DNA of 64,000 bases from Aphrocallistes beatrix (Eukaryota > Porifera > Hexactinellida > Sceptrulophora > Aphrocallistidae), in NCBI GenBank assembly GCA_963281255.1, contig OY725488.1, forward strand, positions 11,629,524 to 11,693,523, read 5' to 3'. The translations under genes were made by a program, and so were the position numbers. This document shows, piece after piece, positions 46,204 through 58,654 of the stretch (positions within the stretch are counted from its first letter, which is position 1; the number at the start of each line of letters is the position of its first letter). A model generated the notes under the pieces. It made no database searches and had not been told where the DNA came from. It saw only the letters and a program-made list of their open reading frames with translations.

Positions 46204-49200
46204 CTATTGAGGTGATTCATAAACAATTTCAACATCATCTGTGTCAGATATTATTAATTGAGTGTCGGATTCATATCCATCTGCAATGTTAGAGTAAATT
46301 TCAGTGGTTTCATACAGAGGACAAACGGGATATTGTAGATAGATTGGATTGGTTTGCATTTCACACCCCATTTCCATTGAAGATAGGTTCTTGTGGATTG
46401 GGAGATCATCCAATGCAGCGTTAGTAAAGGTGGTATTTTCAATAACTAAATTATTCTGCGCTCTCTTTCCGTGTCCAAAAGTTTTAAACGTTTCTTTCAC
46501 ATTAGAGTCAACTTCGTATATGTTTCCTTCAACATTATTTGGAGATTCACTCACCGATTTCAAATCTAAAAGGAAATTTTGGTTTAAATATTTAATACCC
46601 ATCAATGTACTATGGATTTTGCTAACTCATTTCCGATTAAGTCATTTTGGGCGGGGAAACCTTAGAAATGCGGGGTCCAAGCTATAAATAGAATTGGCGG
46701 GATATTATTGATAATGAAAAATGTGATATATTTACTAACAGAGTTGTTTGACAACAATGATTTTTAATAATCAAAATCATGATTTAAATCATATACATAA
46801 TAAAGCCTCTCGTTAATACTAGCACGGATAAAGCGAAATCCTATAAGTACAGTGGTGTTCGCTTAATAGCAAGCCGATTTTAGCTCGAAATTTGCTTGCT
46901 AATAAGCGAACTTGCTAATAGAGAAACGATATTAACATAATAAGCACGCTTGGGACCTGAAAATAACTTGCTAATAGACGAATATTGCTATTAAGAGCAA
47001 TTGCTAATAAGCAAACACCACTGTACCATACGTACGTACATTCATTTCAAATCACCATGGATATCGGCTCTTACACTCAGCCAACAATTAAATGAATTAT
47101 TTCCTACATTACTGATGCTGTAGTGCGAATAATTTGAAATGAGCTGAGCTCTGTATTCATTTTGCAAAAAATAACTCACCAATCGTTCCACTTCTTGTCT
47201 TGGATTCCTTATCAAGTTGTCTCTCTAAAGTATTTTTCTTGAATCGGTTGCTGGTCAAAGAACTCGCAGTAGAGTTTGACGCATTAGATCCGGCAGGAGT
47301 CTTAAGTGTGTTTGTGGAATAAGCATATTTATCCTTTCTCTTGAGAAATGCCAACACTTCTGCATTCCTGAGCACAACTACGAAGAGGAAGACTAGCCCC
47401 ATCAAACCATTGACGATGATGAAAACCCATTCAAGAACTGAATGCTGAATTGCAACGTTGAAGATCAGAATCAACCAAGGCAATCCAAGCACAGGTGTCA
47501 GCACCAACCCAGCGACCAGGGCACTCTTAATGGTATCTCGAGCTTCGTTATCTTTATTGGATTTAGCTTGGATGATTCGAATCATGGCGATTATCAGGAA
47601 GATAACATTAACCAATATTATACTCCAAATAGGCACAATAAAAGCCCAAATGACGCCTCCTATAACGTTGAGGAAACAGTGCCTGCTGACATCCACGTAG
47701 TAATCTCTTGCAACAGCTATAGTGATGATTGGAATGATTACAGGAAATATCCAACCGAAAACCATCAGATACTTATATATTTTCCTTGTGGACAAAACGC
47801 CTAAAAGAGAGTATATTTTGTTAGTCAAAATTGTAAGTTTCATTCTTAATTCACTGTTTGGGAGCATTAGAAAATATTGAAGATTCAACACCAGTAATTA
47901 GGTTCAAACTCACCTATGACGAGTTTATGCATGATGAATATTCCAATGCAAAAGGTCCAGGTAAACACTGCTAGCCAGGAGTAGTGGAGTAGGAATGCAA
48001 TTATCTTACACAACACAATGTGATATGTACCAACTTGAATCCCAAATACGAAGAGTCCAGTGGCGAGTAGCATAGAGATGCAATAGTTGAAGTAGACAAT
48101 GTTAGCTTCCACTTTGAAAAAGATTTTTCTTGCTGAAATGAATATGATGAGAGACATTAACAGAGAGATGAATGAGATGCCAACGAACAGATAACTAATG
48201 ACTGAAAGTGCTATTGATTCGCCAAAACTTCTCTGAATCTCATGAGGAGTAACGAATACTGCGAAACTCGTGAAATGGGAAGAGATACAGTTTGTGAAAT
48301 TTGGACTCTTTTGATCTGTGTTTAGACCGTTACTGACCCAATTTGTTCCATTCAGGAATGCACAAATACTTTTAGATTTAGAAGCTTCACTAGAATACAC
48401 ATCGAATGAGAGTGTTGCCTAGAGGGATTAGAACAATAAAGTAGTTCGGTGCATTTTATATGCACATTATAATAGTACAGTCGACTCCGCTCAATAGGAC
48501 CAACGGTTAATATGGGGCAAACACACTACAAAAATCGGACCACTTTTGGCAGGCCCAGAATAGTTATCACACATAGAAGCAGATACAAAATATTCTTGAT
48601 CAATAGGGTTCTCAGCTTAATCAGATCAAAACATTCTTCCACCGATGTGGTCCTATTAAGCAGAGTCGACTTTATATTGTTAAATTGTTGAGTAAATATT
48701 CAGCTTTTACGCATTTGAAAGCTAATAATGTAGTATAATTATGAAGATTGGTATATCTACTTGTAGCATTGTTATAATATTATCTTTTAAGGATTCTTTA
48801 CCGTCGGGATGATGCGAGGTTACTGGGGAAAAAGGGTTGATGAGAAAAAAGTATCTAATTTCGTAAATAATGAATTTTGGCCCTAACGATTTGAGGGATG
48901 TGGATTATCTACGTACACAGCTATGCTAATAATGAATAAAAAAGAGATTGAATGCATCCTTTAAAGAGGAAATCACAAATACAGAGTCACCACAAAAGTC
49001 ACGTAGCACTTTAATATCACAATAATTCGCTTGGAAAACTGGAATGTCTAAAAAAGAACTTAAATTAATTTCAAAAAGTGTTAACTTACGAGTAACCCTA
49101 ACTAACTTACGGGTGACCCTGTACTAGCATTGATGAAAGACAATTGAACATTGATAACGTATTATTTATACAATAAACTTACATTTTCGTTCAACATAAC

Positions 49201-52200
49201 GATACCAGACCTTCCTTCCAATGCGATCGTCAGAATATCACTGCCTTGAGTAGACTGTATGAATCCATTTTCTTCGTTGGAAACTGAATGTTGACTCTCA
49301 ATTCTTTTAGTAATCGAAGTAGCGATCTTGATAAAGGATGTTGTTAGAATATAAATTTAAATTTTTGGTTTTGTTACGCAGTAGATACAGGTTATAAGAA
49401 CATCGTTGAGAGAAAAAATGTCCATAATCGAGATGTTTTTATTAAAGACATCAGACTTTGCTACCGTTTTAAAGTTATAAAACTATCCTACCATGGATGC
49501 ATTATTATCAGAAAACCACATTTTTAAACGATACTTTCTAGTCCATTGATGAAATTACAATAACAATGACAAGCTATAAAACAATATAGATATTTGAAAT
49601 TACGTATATCCAAGTATCTTTTGTTCTAGCTTTAAACATTAGGTAATTAACCAATGACTATGGATATTGTAAACTCATTTTCAGTTAAGTCATTCGGGCG
49701 GGGAAACTTTAGAAATGTGAGGTCCAAACTATAAATAGATAACCCATATCAACCGAAGGTTTATTAAATTTGATAATTCCTACCTTCGCTGTGGTATTGA
49801 CTTACCGCTAGACTTCTTCCATCTGTTGATAGATTAGAAGCAAGATTTGCTGAAAGCTCTACCATTACAGAGTACTGCACATCTTCAGAACTCTTCTTCG
49901 GGAGAACAATTTCAGCTTTTGTACCATTCTTATCTTCACTACTGTTCAGAGCAACATTTTGGACTACAATGGTGATCAATTCTGACTCTAGCGTTCTAAC
50001 AGTGTTAACTTCTCTATTTTCCGTGAAGTTCTCGCTGAGTCGCTGTGAAAACCTCTCCAGTATATTTAATGTGACTGCAAATGCTGTAGGTATGGTTGAA
50101 ACAAGTTGAAAGACTTGTTGCTAGAAATCGAATTTACATACGTAAATATATATCGTAAACTCACAGTAAATAAAAGTACAGTAGACTCTGCTCAATTGGG
50201 TCACCTTTGTCAGGACCGGAATAGCTCTCACACATTGAAGCCAATACAAAATAATTTCGGCTATTAGGGTTCTCCGCTTAATCGGGTTAAAATGTTCTCT
50301 GATCGATGTGACCTTATTAAGCGGAGTCGACTGTAATACGGTTGCCCACATATTCATATTCAGTTAACGCGTGTTTTAAGCAGTGTATTTGTATATATTA
50401 AGGAATTCAAATATATGCTCGCATTCTAAAGCAGAAACAAAGAATGGTTCTAAAAAGTTCAAAACAACTACTATTGAACGCCCGTAGTATCATATGTACT
50501 AATTTAAGTTCTTAAATATGTAGGGTTTCACTCAGAGGGTGGTAAGGGGGCACTTCCACCCCTGCTCATTCAAGTGCCTTTTTAGAAATAAAATGAAGAG
50601 ATGTGATTTAGTACCTGCCTAGGAATCTATTGAGGAGGAAACTGGCAAATGGTCTGTATGGATGTCTTAGGTAAAATTTTACATAGACGAAGATATTAAG
50701 GAATGTCTATAGACAACTGTAGAGTCTCACTAACAAACTATCAAGGATAGATACGGTAGAACTCGGTTAGTACGTACTCGGGATAAGACGTACTTCGGCT
50801 TAGTACGTACTCATTTTCTGAACCAAAATTCATGTAATACAGTGAAGATTGGATATAACGACGTACCATCAGGTAAGAGAAAAATGTCGTTATTTGCGAT
50901 CTGTCACTACTATATCCGATCTTAGGGTCACACACACAATATACGCTTAGTTCGCTCTGGGTAAGGAAAAATGGTCGCTATTTGCGATTTGTCGTTATAT
51001 CCAATCTTCACTGTATATATATTCATATGTAATATCAACTCGGTTAGTATTTATGGATAGTACATGCTTTTTTCCGATTCCCGGAGAGGGTACGTATTAT
51101 CTACTACGTATATATGGAAATATCTTTAAAGTACCTGCGCTACATTCATCGTTTCTGATTCTTGCAAGAGTGAACTCCCATTCACGATACTACTCAGAAG
51201 CCGAGTGATCTTCTCAGCTGTCTCGCTACTGAATATCCCGTTCATCCTATCAATAATCAATTCTGCTACCCTTGCAGCATCCACTAATATCATGCTCCTA
51301 TTCTCACTCTCGATTTCAACATCATTATTTGTAGCATCAATAACAACCTTTGTGAGATCTGCGGTTTGTCCCGATCTCTCATCAGAAATGGATCCTACAC
51401 CATTTAACTCATCGCTGATTTCTTCTAAAGTTTCTTGAATGATTTCAATGGTTAATTCGAGTTCATAAGTGACAGATGCAACATCCTTTCCTGCTACATT
51501 CTCTGCTACGCAATAGAATATCTTCTCTCCATCATTTGCTAGATCTGTAATGTTGACTAGAAGTGTTGGTGAATCGATGAATTTTGACGTGAAATCTCTT
51601 GTCCAGTATATGTCTGGTAGCGGTACTCCTGTAGCAACGCATTCAATACTTTCAATAGCAACTTTGGTTAGATTCAGTATTCTCGTTATGTTCATGTTTG
51701 GGGAAGTGATTTGAGGAGCCGTGATAGTTGAAATTGTAGCAGTAGGATGTGTTGTTACATGTGATCCTAGAAATAAAAGAATTCGTTGCATCTCGTTTGC
51801 TGCTCGTGCTCCAGATCTCGACCACAACTAAATTATAATCAACATTCCGAATTTTAACATTCAAAAAGGTGCTATAGTCCTACAATTAAAGATCCTTTGA
51901 TAATAAAACTTAGCGGGAATGCCTCTTCAGAGAAGTTTTGTCTCTCATCATTACTTATACTAGTTTTGTAATATTATACGTGTAAGTAATAGTATAGAAA
52001 TGCAAAGATAAAGTTTGTTATGATAGTGAAAAAAAGATTTATCACTGATATTGATTTTAAGTAACAAAATATCAAGCCATGCATTTCAGAATTCGGCCGC
52101 TATACAATAAAGTAAAGTCTGCCAACTAAATATGACTATTTAGATAGGATTAATAAGAATCATATTGCTTTTCATCAATGAAAGTCAATTGTACTTACCG

Positions 52201-55200
52201 ATTACAGTGATATCCAATTGAATAGCAAGTGTCTGTTGATCATCCCAATTGTCAACATAGAACTTGTACACTCCTCCCTGAGTGACATAGAAAGTTGAGA
52301 AGGAGAGAGTGTTGGATGCTACAGAGCTGTTATCAGGTCTCTGCCATCTCCCAGCTAGATCAGTACTCAGAACTACATTCTGTGTCAGCACAGCAACAGA
52401 AGCTGAGTTCATGTTAGGAGGTAGGAGAGAGAATGATTGGATGGATCCGTTGTTCAATGTTATAACAGGAGTACCTGGGAAAAAGAAACGATTTATGATA
52501 AAAATTGTCATGCATTTGAACCTACAATGCATTATATTTACGTACTACAATGCATTAAAACCTACCTTGTACAGTATATTGTGTACTGAGTATGGTGGAG
52601 TTAGTTCTGATATCAATACACTGGATGTTATAGCTGGTACCACTCTGTAACAACATATTGTTGTATGGGATTAGTGGGTTTGGGAATATTCTATTATTTC
52701 CTGTAACTCTCCACTTTATATCAGTTAATGAGATGGAACTGTTGGAACTGTTGCAGAATAGAACTATCTCCTCTCTGTCTATTCCAATTGTGTAGATGCG
52801 ATCAATCGAGTTTAAACCATATTTGAACACTAGATGAAGTTGAATCTTTCAAAACGTTAAGTACAAAATAGGAATGCAAGCTATCCTTGCTCTCGCATTG
52901 CAGTTTACTTAAATTATGAAACTGTTTTGTAATTACGTTTCCTTTCGACGTTATGTATTTTATAGTATTTTGTTCGAACCTGCATAATCCGACATCCTTT
53001 AGGAAACGAAAAAATTGTCAGATTATACAGTGCAATTCATACTATGCAGCGCCAGTTAATGGTAGAAAACTAAAAACATATCGGAAAATGCAGGTCTTCC
53101 GGATTATACAGGTATTGAATAATAGAGGTTTTACTGTACAGTAAAACTTAAAGTTCACCATTTTTACTCGTATCAATGAAAGTAAAATGGAATTTAATCC
53201 TTTTTATCCTCCAAAAAAATTGGAGTATTTTTGATATATGATAAAAATCTAAATTTATACCGCCTATGGATGTAGCTAGGATTTTTAGTCCTGCACTTTT
53301 TAAGGTGATAAAGGTTACATGAAACCCTCCAGGGGTGGTGCAACCCTGTACCAAAATCGAATTACACTGCAAGCACCTTGGCTCCTCGGACGATACCAGA
53401 CTAGCACCTATAAGTGCTGACCAAGCACCTAGATAAACCCCTGGTACTGTCCTAATGGAGTTCCTAATTTTGAGATTAATTAATAATATCTTCAATGACA
53501 ATGGATTTTGCTAACTCATCCGGTTAAGTCATTATAATTACGAGGGAAGCCATAAAATGTGGGTCCAAGCTACATTAATAAGTTCAAACAATATTTGTAT
53601 ATTACCTTCAAACGACAGAGGATCCAGCATCTGAACTCTATAAATCCTACTGACTCCATTATCTCGAGTGACTTCACATGTGTAGTAGCCAGGTTTATCA
53701 GTGGTTACAGCCAGAACGCTAACTCCTGTAGCTACATTAGTTGTACCATTGAGAACTGTTATACTTCCATTTTGACCATAATGTCTCCAATTCACTTGTG
53801 GAGTGTTCTTGTTCTCTGTGATGCAATACAGAACTGTGTTTTCAGCAAGAAATGTATTATTACTCAGTTCATCCAATGTATTCGCGCTTTGTATTCTCCC
53901 AAATAAAGTTACTATAAACGGTAAATAATAAAGAAAAAGTTTGCTAATTTATCCATACAATTAAAACTTGATTAATGTTTATTTATCTATATATATCTGT
54001 AGTGAATTGATTGAAGAAACTGCCAGGCACAGAAAGCTGATTTTTAGCATCTTTTGGCTATGGCTCCAGTAAGTTCTGAGCTCAGACGAAAGTGTCGACT
54101 CATCATGGAATTATGACGTCATTGTCACCTTTTTTTATAATTAGAAATTTCAGTTTTTCGATCATAACTCAGCCATTTTAAGTGATAGAAGGCTGAAATT
54201 TAATAGAATGTGTATATTAATATAGCTCACATATGATACAACTATCATCAAAAATGATGACTCATCACTCTGTTATGATGTCATCATTACTCATCAAAAT
54301 TTTAAAAATGGACAAATTTGGTGATTTTTCGTGCGATATCGATTATTACAGTAGGATAGACGTATTTAGAGATGTTATCTCCCTTAGAATTAATCAATGT
54401 GACCCCAGACGCCCAAAGTGCGCCTCCGGTGGACACAAAGTGTCCGCCAGCCGCGCAGCGGAAGCAAGCGAAGCGCGGTTGTATCTTGAATGTATGGTAC
54501 AAATATCATCTTGTAACAAATATATTCGCTTCTATGCTTTGAATCAACTTTAATAATCTTATATCTTCCAACTAGAATGAGAAGCCGCATCAAAAAAGCA
54601 TTCATAACAAAGTAATATCCTTAATTTTCTAACAATACACATTTGCCGCATTGAATTGAATTATGTTATTTTACTAATCGGAACAAATTCACTAAGCCGA
54701 ACGACTTTTAGGCATAGATGTGTTCGGATTAGCGAGGGTGCACTGTATTAGTTATTTTTAACCTACCATCTCGAGAACTGCAGAAGTAACAACGTCTTTC
54801 CAAACCACATCTAGCATCGTTCCACCGGCGACCCCTTCTCCAATTGTTTTCAACGCAATCTTCACCTCCATGAGCATTATTTGGCTCATTGCGAGCCCAG
54901 TTCCTATAGGAGCTATTGCTTCCATCTAGCCATACAAAGCTCCTTTCTCTCTCCCCATCGTTAAGCCCAATCCAGCACGAATATCTCCTTCTAGAGTCTT
55001 CAATGTAGTTATATAATGCTGCATCTTCGCTTGCAGAATCTATACTAGCTAGATATCCTCCCCATGTCTGGCACTTAGCTCTAGCTTCAACCCAATTGAT
55101 CCGAGAAAAGAAGTAGCTGAAACATTTTCCTTCACTTGTAATCAAATCACAGCCACTGGTAGGCACTATAAACAATAAAATGGAAGAGTAGATTCCGGAT

Positions 55201-55915
55201 GGTTATTGTATACCTAGGCATCCAACAATAGGCATCAAAAAATCGGTACATGCCAAATTGAGCCATGATAAAAGCGGGACGCGTCGATGAATTTCGCGGG
55301 ACATAATATAAAAGTATTATATATAAGGAATCCAAAAAAGCGGGTACATAATGGGGAAATTTCATGTAAAAGTGGGACACTTGTGAAAATTAGTTCAATA
55401 GAAGAATGAAAAACACGGGACGGCTGGAATGTATGGATTAGACTCCCTAATAATGGACCATTTAGGCCAGTGATGTCAAACCTTATTAATTTACGAGCCA
55501 ATTCCAGATTTTTCAGAACTTACACGGGTCACAGGTTAAGATTAAATTAAATTTAACAGTTTTTCAATTGTGTAATATTTGTAAACTATATTAGTAAATC
55601 ATAAATTAGGAATAACCAAATAATCATTATCGTAATTTAACCTGATTTTTTTAGATTTTTAATATTGTTGTAATAAGCTTTTGTTAAATATAATATATTT
55701 GTGAACTGTACTGCTGTGATGGAATGATGCAATATATTCTCTATAAAATTGCCAAAATGAAGTTAGAAAAACAAGAAAAATGGGTATCATCGGTACAAAC
55801 TTAGGTAATAACTGGAATTGCTATAACTACGAAATTTATCAAGATATTTACCTTCAGCGAATATAGTAACAGCTGAGAAAAATGTAAGTAATAATATACT
55901 CAGTATCAAATTCAT
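46204..55915 (-). CDS. Adhesion GPCR with N-terminal C-type lectin and four Ig domains
   Basis: Eleven exons: 55915-55852, 55165-54767, 53911-53606, 52829-52566, 52474-52199, 51766-51135, 50120-49806, 49326-49183, 48418-47914, 47800-47180, 46565-46204. All splice sites are GT-AG, all phases agree, total 3888 bases (1295 residues). Order: signal peptide (1-20); C-type lectin domain (about 22-155) with the mannose-type EPN motif and WND; four Ig-like domains (about 156-540, the last with WTRD and YCVAEN); GAIN domain (about 560-850) ending in a GPS with HFTSFAVF, where canonical sites have HLT; seven hydrophobic helices (about 860-1130, GLPW in helix 6); a 120-residue Tyr-containing cytoplasmic tail. 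By family it is autoproteolysed at the GPS, and the tethered peptide activates G-protein signalling. Introns hold many MITEs. Confidence 0.92.
46605..47100. mobile_element. aGPCR last intron: GGCGGGGAAACC repeat and pogo-like MITE (46850-47023)
   Basis: At 46605-46695 a copy of the TAAGTCATTTTGGGCGGGGA family. At 46850-47023 a TA-flanked element has ends CAGTGGTGTTCGCTTAATAG and GCTAATAAGCAAACACCACTG (20-bp tips), with GCTAATAG phrases inside. Confidence 0.7.
48478..48672. mobile_element. Pogo-like MITE (CAGTCGACTCCGCT ends) in aGPCR intron
   Basis: About 195 bp; ends CAGTCGACTCCGCTCAATAG and CTATTAAGCAGAGTCGACTT, the right tip slightly decayed. Same family as 50179-50333 and 59478-59636. 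Confidence 0.75.
50179..50333. mobile_element. Pogo-like MITE (CAGTAGACTCTGCT ends) in aGPCR intron
   Basis: 155 bp flanked by TA; ends CAGTAGACTCTGCTCAATTG and TATTAAGCGGAGTCGACTG. The interior includes AATAGCTCTCACACATTGAA. Confidence 0.75.
50755..51090. repeat. aGPCR intron: two overlapping MITE remnants
   Basis: From 50757, GTAGAACTCGGTTAGTACGT belongs to the ACTCGG family seen near 2170 and 2576, with its complement around 51035-51090. Nested between is an element with CAGTGAAGATTGGATATAAC (50840) and its complement ending TTCACTG (51014). Confidence 0.6.
53262..53445. mobile_element. MITE with CCAGGGGTTTATCTAGGTGC-type ends
   Basis: A sequence near ACCTAGATAAACCCCTGG recurs in the opposite orientation at about 60264-60440 (GGGGTTTATCTAGGTGCTCG), with shared interior phrases AGCACCTTGGCT and GGTATCGTCC. 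Confidence 0.6.
53965..54746. repeat. CRE/AP-1-motif repeat plus truncated pogo-like MITE in aGPCR intron
   Basis: A near-full CRE repeat spans about 53965-54485, ending in the GC-rich tail. It is followed to 54746 by the right part of the GGATTAGCGAGGGTGCACTG family (compare 27173-27488). Confidence 0.7.
55245..55440. mobile_element. GCGGGAC-type MITE in aGPCR first intron
   Basis: It runs from ACATGCCAAATTGAGCCATG to GACGGCTGGAATGTATGG, with inner AAGCGGGAC repeats. A hAT-like single end CAGTGATGTCAAAC follows at about 55470. Confidence 0.6.
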
Positions 55916-57342
55916 GTTTAGATGTTTTCGTCAAAGTTAGTTAACACACCACTAACGACAGCAATTTATTTATACTAGATTGATTGTAGGAAGTGATGGA
56001 TTTTGCTTAGTTTAGCTTTTGTAAGTGTCTAATACTCACAGATCTCAGATCTTAGTCTTCATTGATTTACAACCACTTCGGGATCACTGTAGTTGAAAAT
56101 TGCAATGTGTGCATTGCACACTTTGCAATTTTCCTTTCATAGTTAGAACTTACATTATAATTAGGATTCGACTATTTTCACATTCCTAGAAATTAGATGC
56201 TGCGTACCTGAAAAACAGGTATAAGCGTTTGATTATCTGTCAAATCAGATTATTCATAAATTCCGCGGTGGACACTTACATGCTAACTATGTCTTGATAT
56301 GGGAACCGCACATTTGCGCACATGTTATTAATTCATAGTTGCGTACAGCACTTTATTCTTATTTGCGTACTACAATAACTCAATGGCTGGAAATATGTAT
56401 TTAATTAATGTAAATTTATTAAGGGAATATATTTAAATACAAGTGCTTACTTGTCAACATTTGAAATGTATGCAAATTAATGTACGCAAAACCACTTAAT
56501 AGAAAGATCGAGTATGACTTCTTTTTCTAACTTTTATCTTCATCGTAGCAGCATGCTAACCATCTTTACAATTTGCTTATCTGACCTTTTTTTCGGGTTT
56601 CAATGAGTGTCAGATTGTGTAGGTTCCACTATTGGAGGAGTTTAAGCAAATTCTGTGAGCCTATTGGTTTAAATTTAGGCACCTGTTGACTCTCGGCATA
56701 CACCTGGATGAAACCTTGACTCACGTATCCATTGTTTATTTTTCCAAGTTCCATCCATAAGAATAAAGTAATAAATTGGGATACATTATTAAAACCCGAT
56801 TTAGCCTAGGGGTCAGTTCTATTTATAGAATATGCCCGCACTCTTAGGATTTCCCCGCCCAAAATGACTTAACCGGAATTGAGTTATCAAAATTCCTAGT
56901 CCGACTCGGGGTTTTAAGTTAATCTCATTGCATTGTTGATGTGCATCTATGGAAAGGTTCTTCCAGCCGTAAGGACGCCAATACAGGCGTATGAATCTGA
57001 ATAAACTCCTATCTCGTAAATTCGTGATGCTAAATGCAGAGGACCAGAAACACTGCACAAAGTACATACTGGAATATTGCAATCTTGAACACTGGGAAAC
57101 CTACAATGGTTGAGCTGGAAATACTTTTAAGCAGGAGACTGAGAGTCCGAGACTCTAACACAGTAGTTCTCAACCTGAGGCACACTGGATCCCAAATATC
57201 AGCGCCACCACTGTCCCTGTCACCTTCCCTAGATTTCATCCCGTCCCTCCACCTCTTTGCATATTGCACTTCTGTATAGTATTGTGAATCATCATATGGA
57301 AGCATAACAAGGGTTTATCCACTAATTGATTATACTATAGTA
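55916..57342. other. Region upstream of the aGPCR gene
   Basis: No gene seen. A near-perfect 39-bp palindrome (about 56096-56134, centre GTGTGCATTGCACAC) lies roughly 190 bp upstream of the aGPCR start codon. A TTTCCCCGCCCAAAATGACT repeat is at about 56818-56895 and a hAT-like end CAGTAGTTCTCAACC at about 57161. Confidence 0.45.
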
Positions 57343-57500
57343 TAGTAAAACCTATATTAGGGAACACCTCCCATTAAAGAACACCTCCGCTTAGGGGACA
57401 CCTTTTTTAAGTCCCGATTTTCTCAAATCCTTTAGGCAGACCTCTTATCAAGGAACACTCAACAGTCCCAAAAAGTGTTCCCTAATTGGAGGTTTTACTG
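57343..57500. mobile_element. MITE with TAGTAAAACC/GGTTTTACTG ends
   Basis: About 158 bp; the left TAGTAAAACCTATATTAGGG and right CCTAATTGGAGGTTTTACTG tips mirror one another. The interior repeats GGAACACCTCC. TA lies on the right side. Confidence 0.65.
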
Positions 57501-57848
57501 TATCTGAATTCTGATTTTTCTATTACTGTTGCCCCGGTGTTACGTAAGTTAAGTGATAAGCTAGACGTCTAATACTTAATCACTCGAAAATATCTGCAGC
57601 ACATATTTGGGATTGATAGACACAATAACTAATTTTTGATTGTTAGTGAGAGCTAATCCAAGTGGACTAGCAAGCTTTTTTTCTTGGTGACCTTGGTCCC
57701 CCAGGGTGTGGAGGAGTGATCCTTCCTTTGAAAATATTTTGACTCTGATATCTTCCCAATCACTGAGAATTAAGTTACCAGCAGCATCAATAGCGAAGAA
57801 CCAAGGATCACCAATCTGCGTTCCATCAACACCACCACGAGTAATTAG

Positions 57849-58152
57849 CAGGGTTGCCGTGGGAAAGAAATTTCCATTCCCATTCCCATTCCCACGAGAT
57901 TTCCCGTGGGAATTCCCACGTGGAAAAATCATTTCCCATTCCCATCCCCATCCCCATCCCATTCCCATTCCCATTCCCATTCCCATTCCCATTCCCATTC
58001 CCATTCCCATTCCCATTCCCATTCCCATTCCCATTCCCATTCCCATTCCCATTCCCATTCCCATTCCCATTCCCATTCCCATTCCCATTCCCATTCCCAT
58101 TCCCATTCCCATTCCCATTCCCATGGGAAAACCCATTCCCACGGCAACCCTG
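57849..58152. mobile_element. hAT-type MITE with (GGGAAT)n expansion
   Basis: 304 bp; ends CAGGGTTGCCGTGGGAA and TTCCCACGGCAACCCTG, flanked by GTAATTAG on both sides (57841-57848, 58153-58160). About 29 TTCCCA hexamers fill 57944-58123. It lies within coding sequence of the NHL pseudogene. Confidence 0.9.
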
Positions 58153-58468
58153 GTAATTAGTGAACGTTTCAAGTCTCCGGCATGAGAGAAGACAAGAATG
58201 CAAGAGAGTTTGTGGTGAGAATATACACTTCTTCATTTGACAACTTAACGTCGCTAGGTTCAGTCATGGATTGGTGTGAAATGTCTCTCTGGTGGTGAAG
58301 ATCGCTATCTAGGATTTGGATTCGATTGTTTAAAGAATCGGAGACAAACACCTCCTCACTGTTAGAAGAGACAGCAAGCTGTTTGGGCCAATCAAACTGT
58401 CCCACACCAGACCCCTTGCCTCCTAGTCTAACTACGAGACGGAAATATGCCAACACTTTAAATTGGAA

Positions 58469-58654
58469 AAGTCAGGGTCGCTTATAATGAACCACCAGGG
58501 GACCAAAAAATCTGTTTATAATAGAGATACTTCATATTAAGCGAAATAGATTCAATACAAATCCTATCTAAAAAATCAAATTGGGACCAGGAAGTTAGTT
58601 CATATTAAACGAATGTTCATATTAAGCGGGGTTCATAATAAGGGACTCTGACTG
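58469..58654. mobile_element. Pogo-like MITE inside the NHL gene
   Basis: Same family as 27788-27975: AGTCAGGGTCGCTTATAATG at the left and AAGGGACTCTGACTG followed by TA at the right. The left tip is decayed and adjoining coding sequence seems lost. Confidence 0.75.

Noticed and set aside
57826..58236. Open frames of (GN)n, (MG)n, (PI)n and (SH)n peptides
   Set aside because: Translations of the GGGAAT hexamer array inside the hAT MITE.
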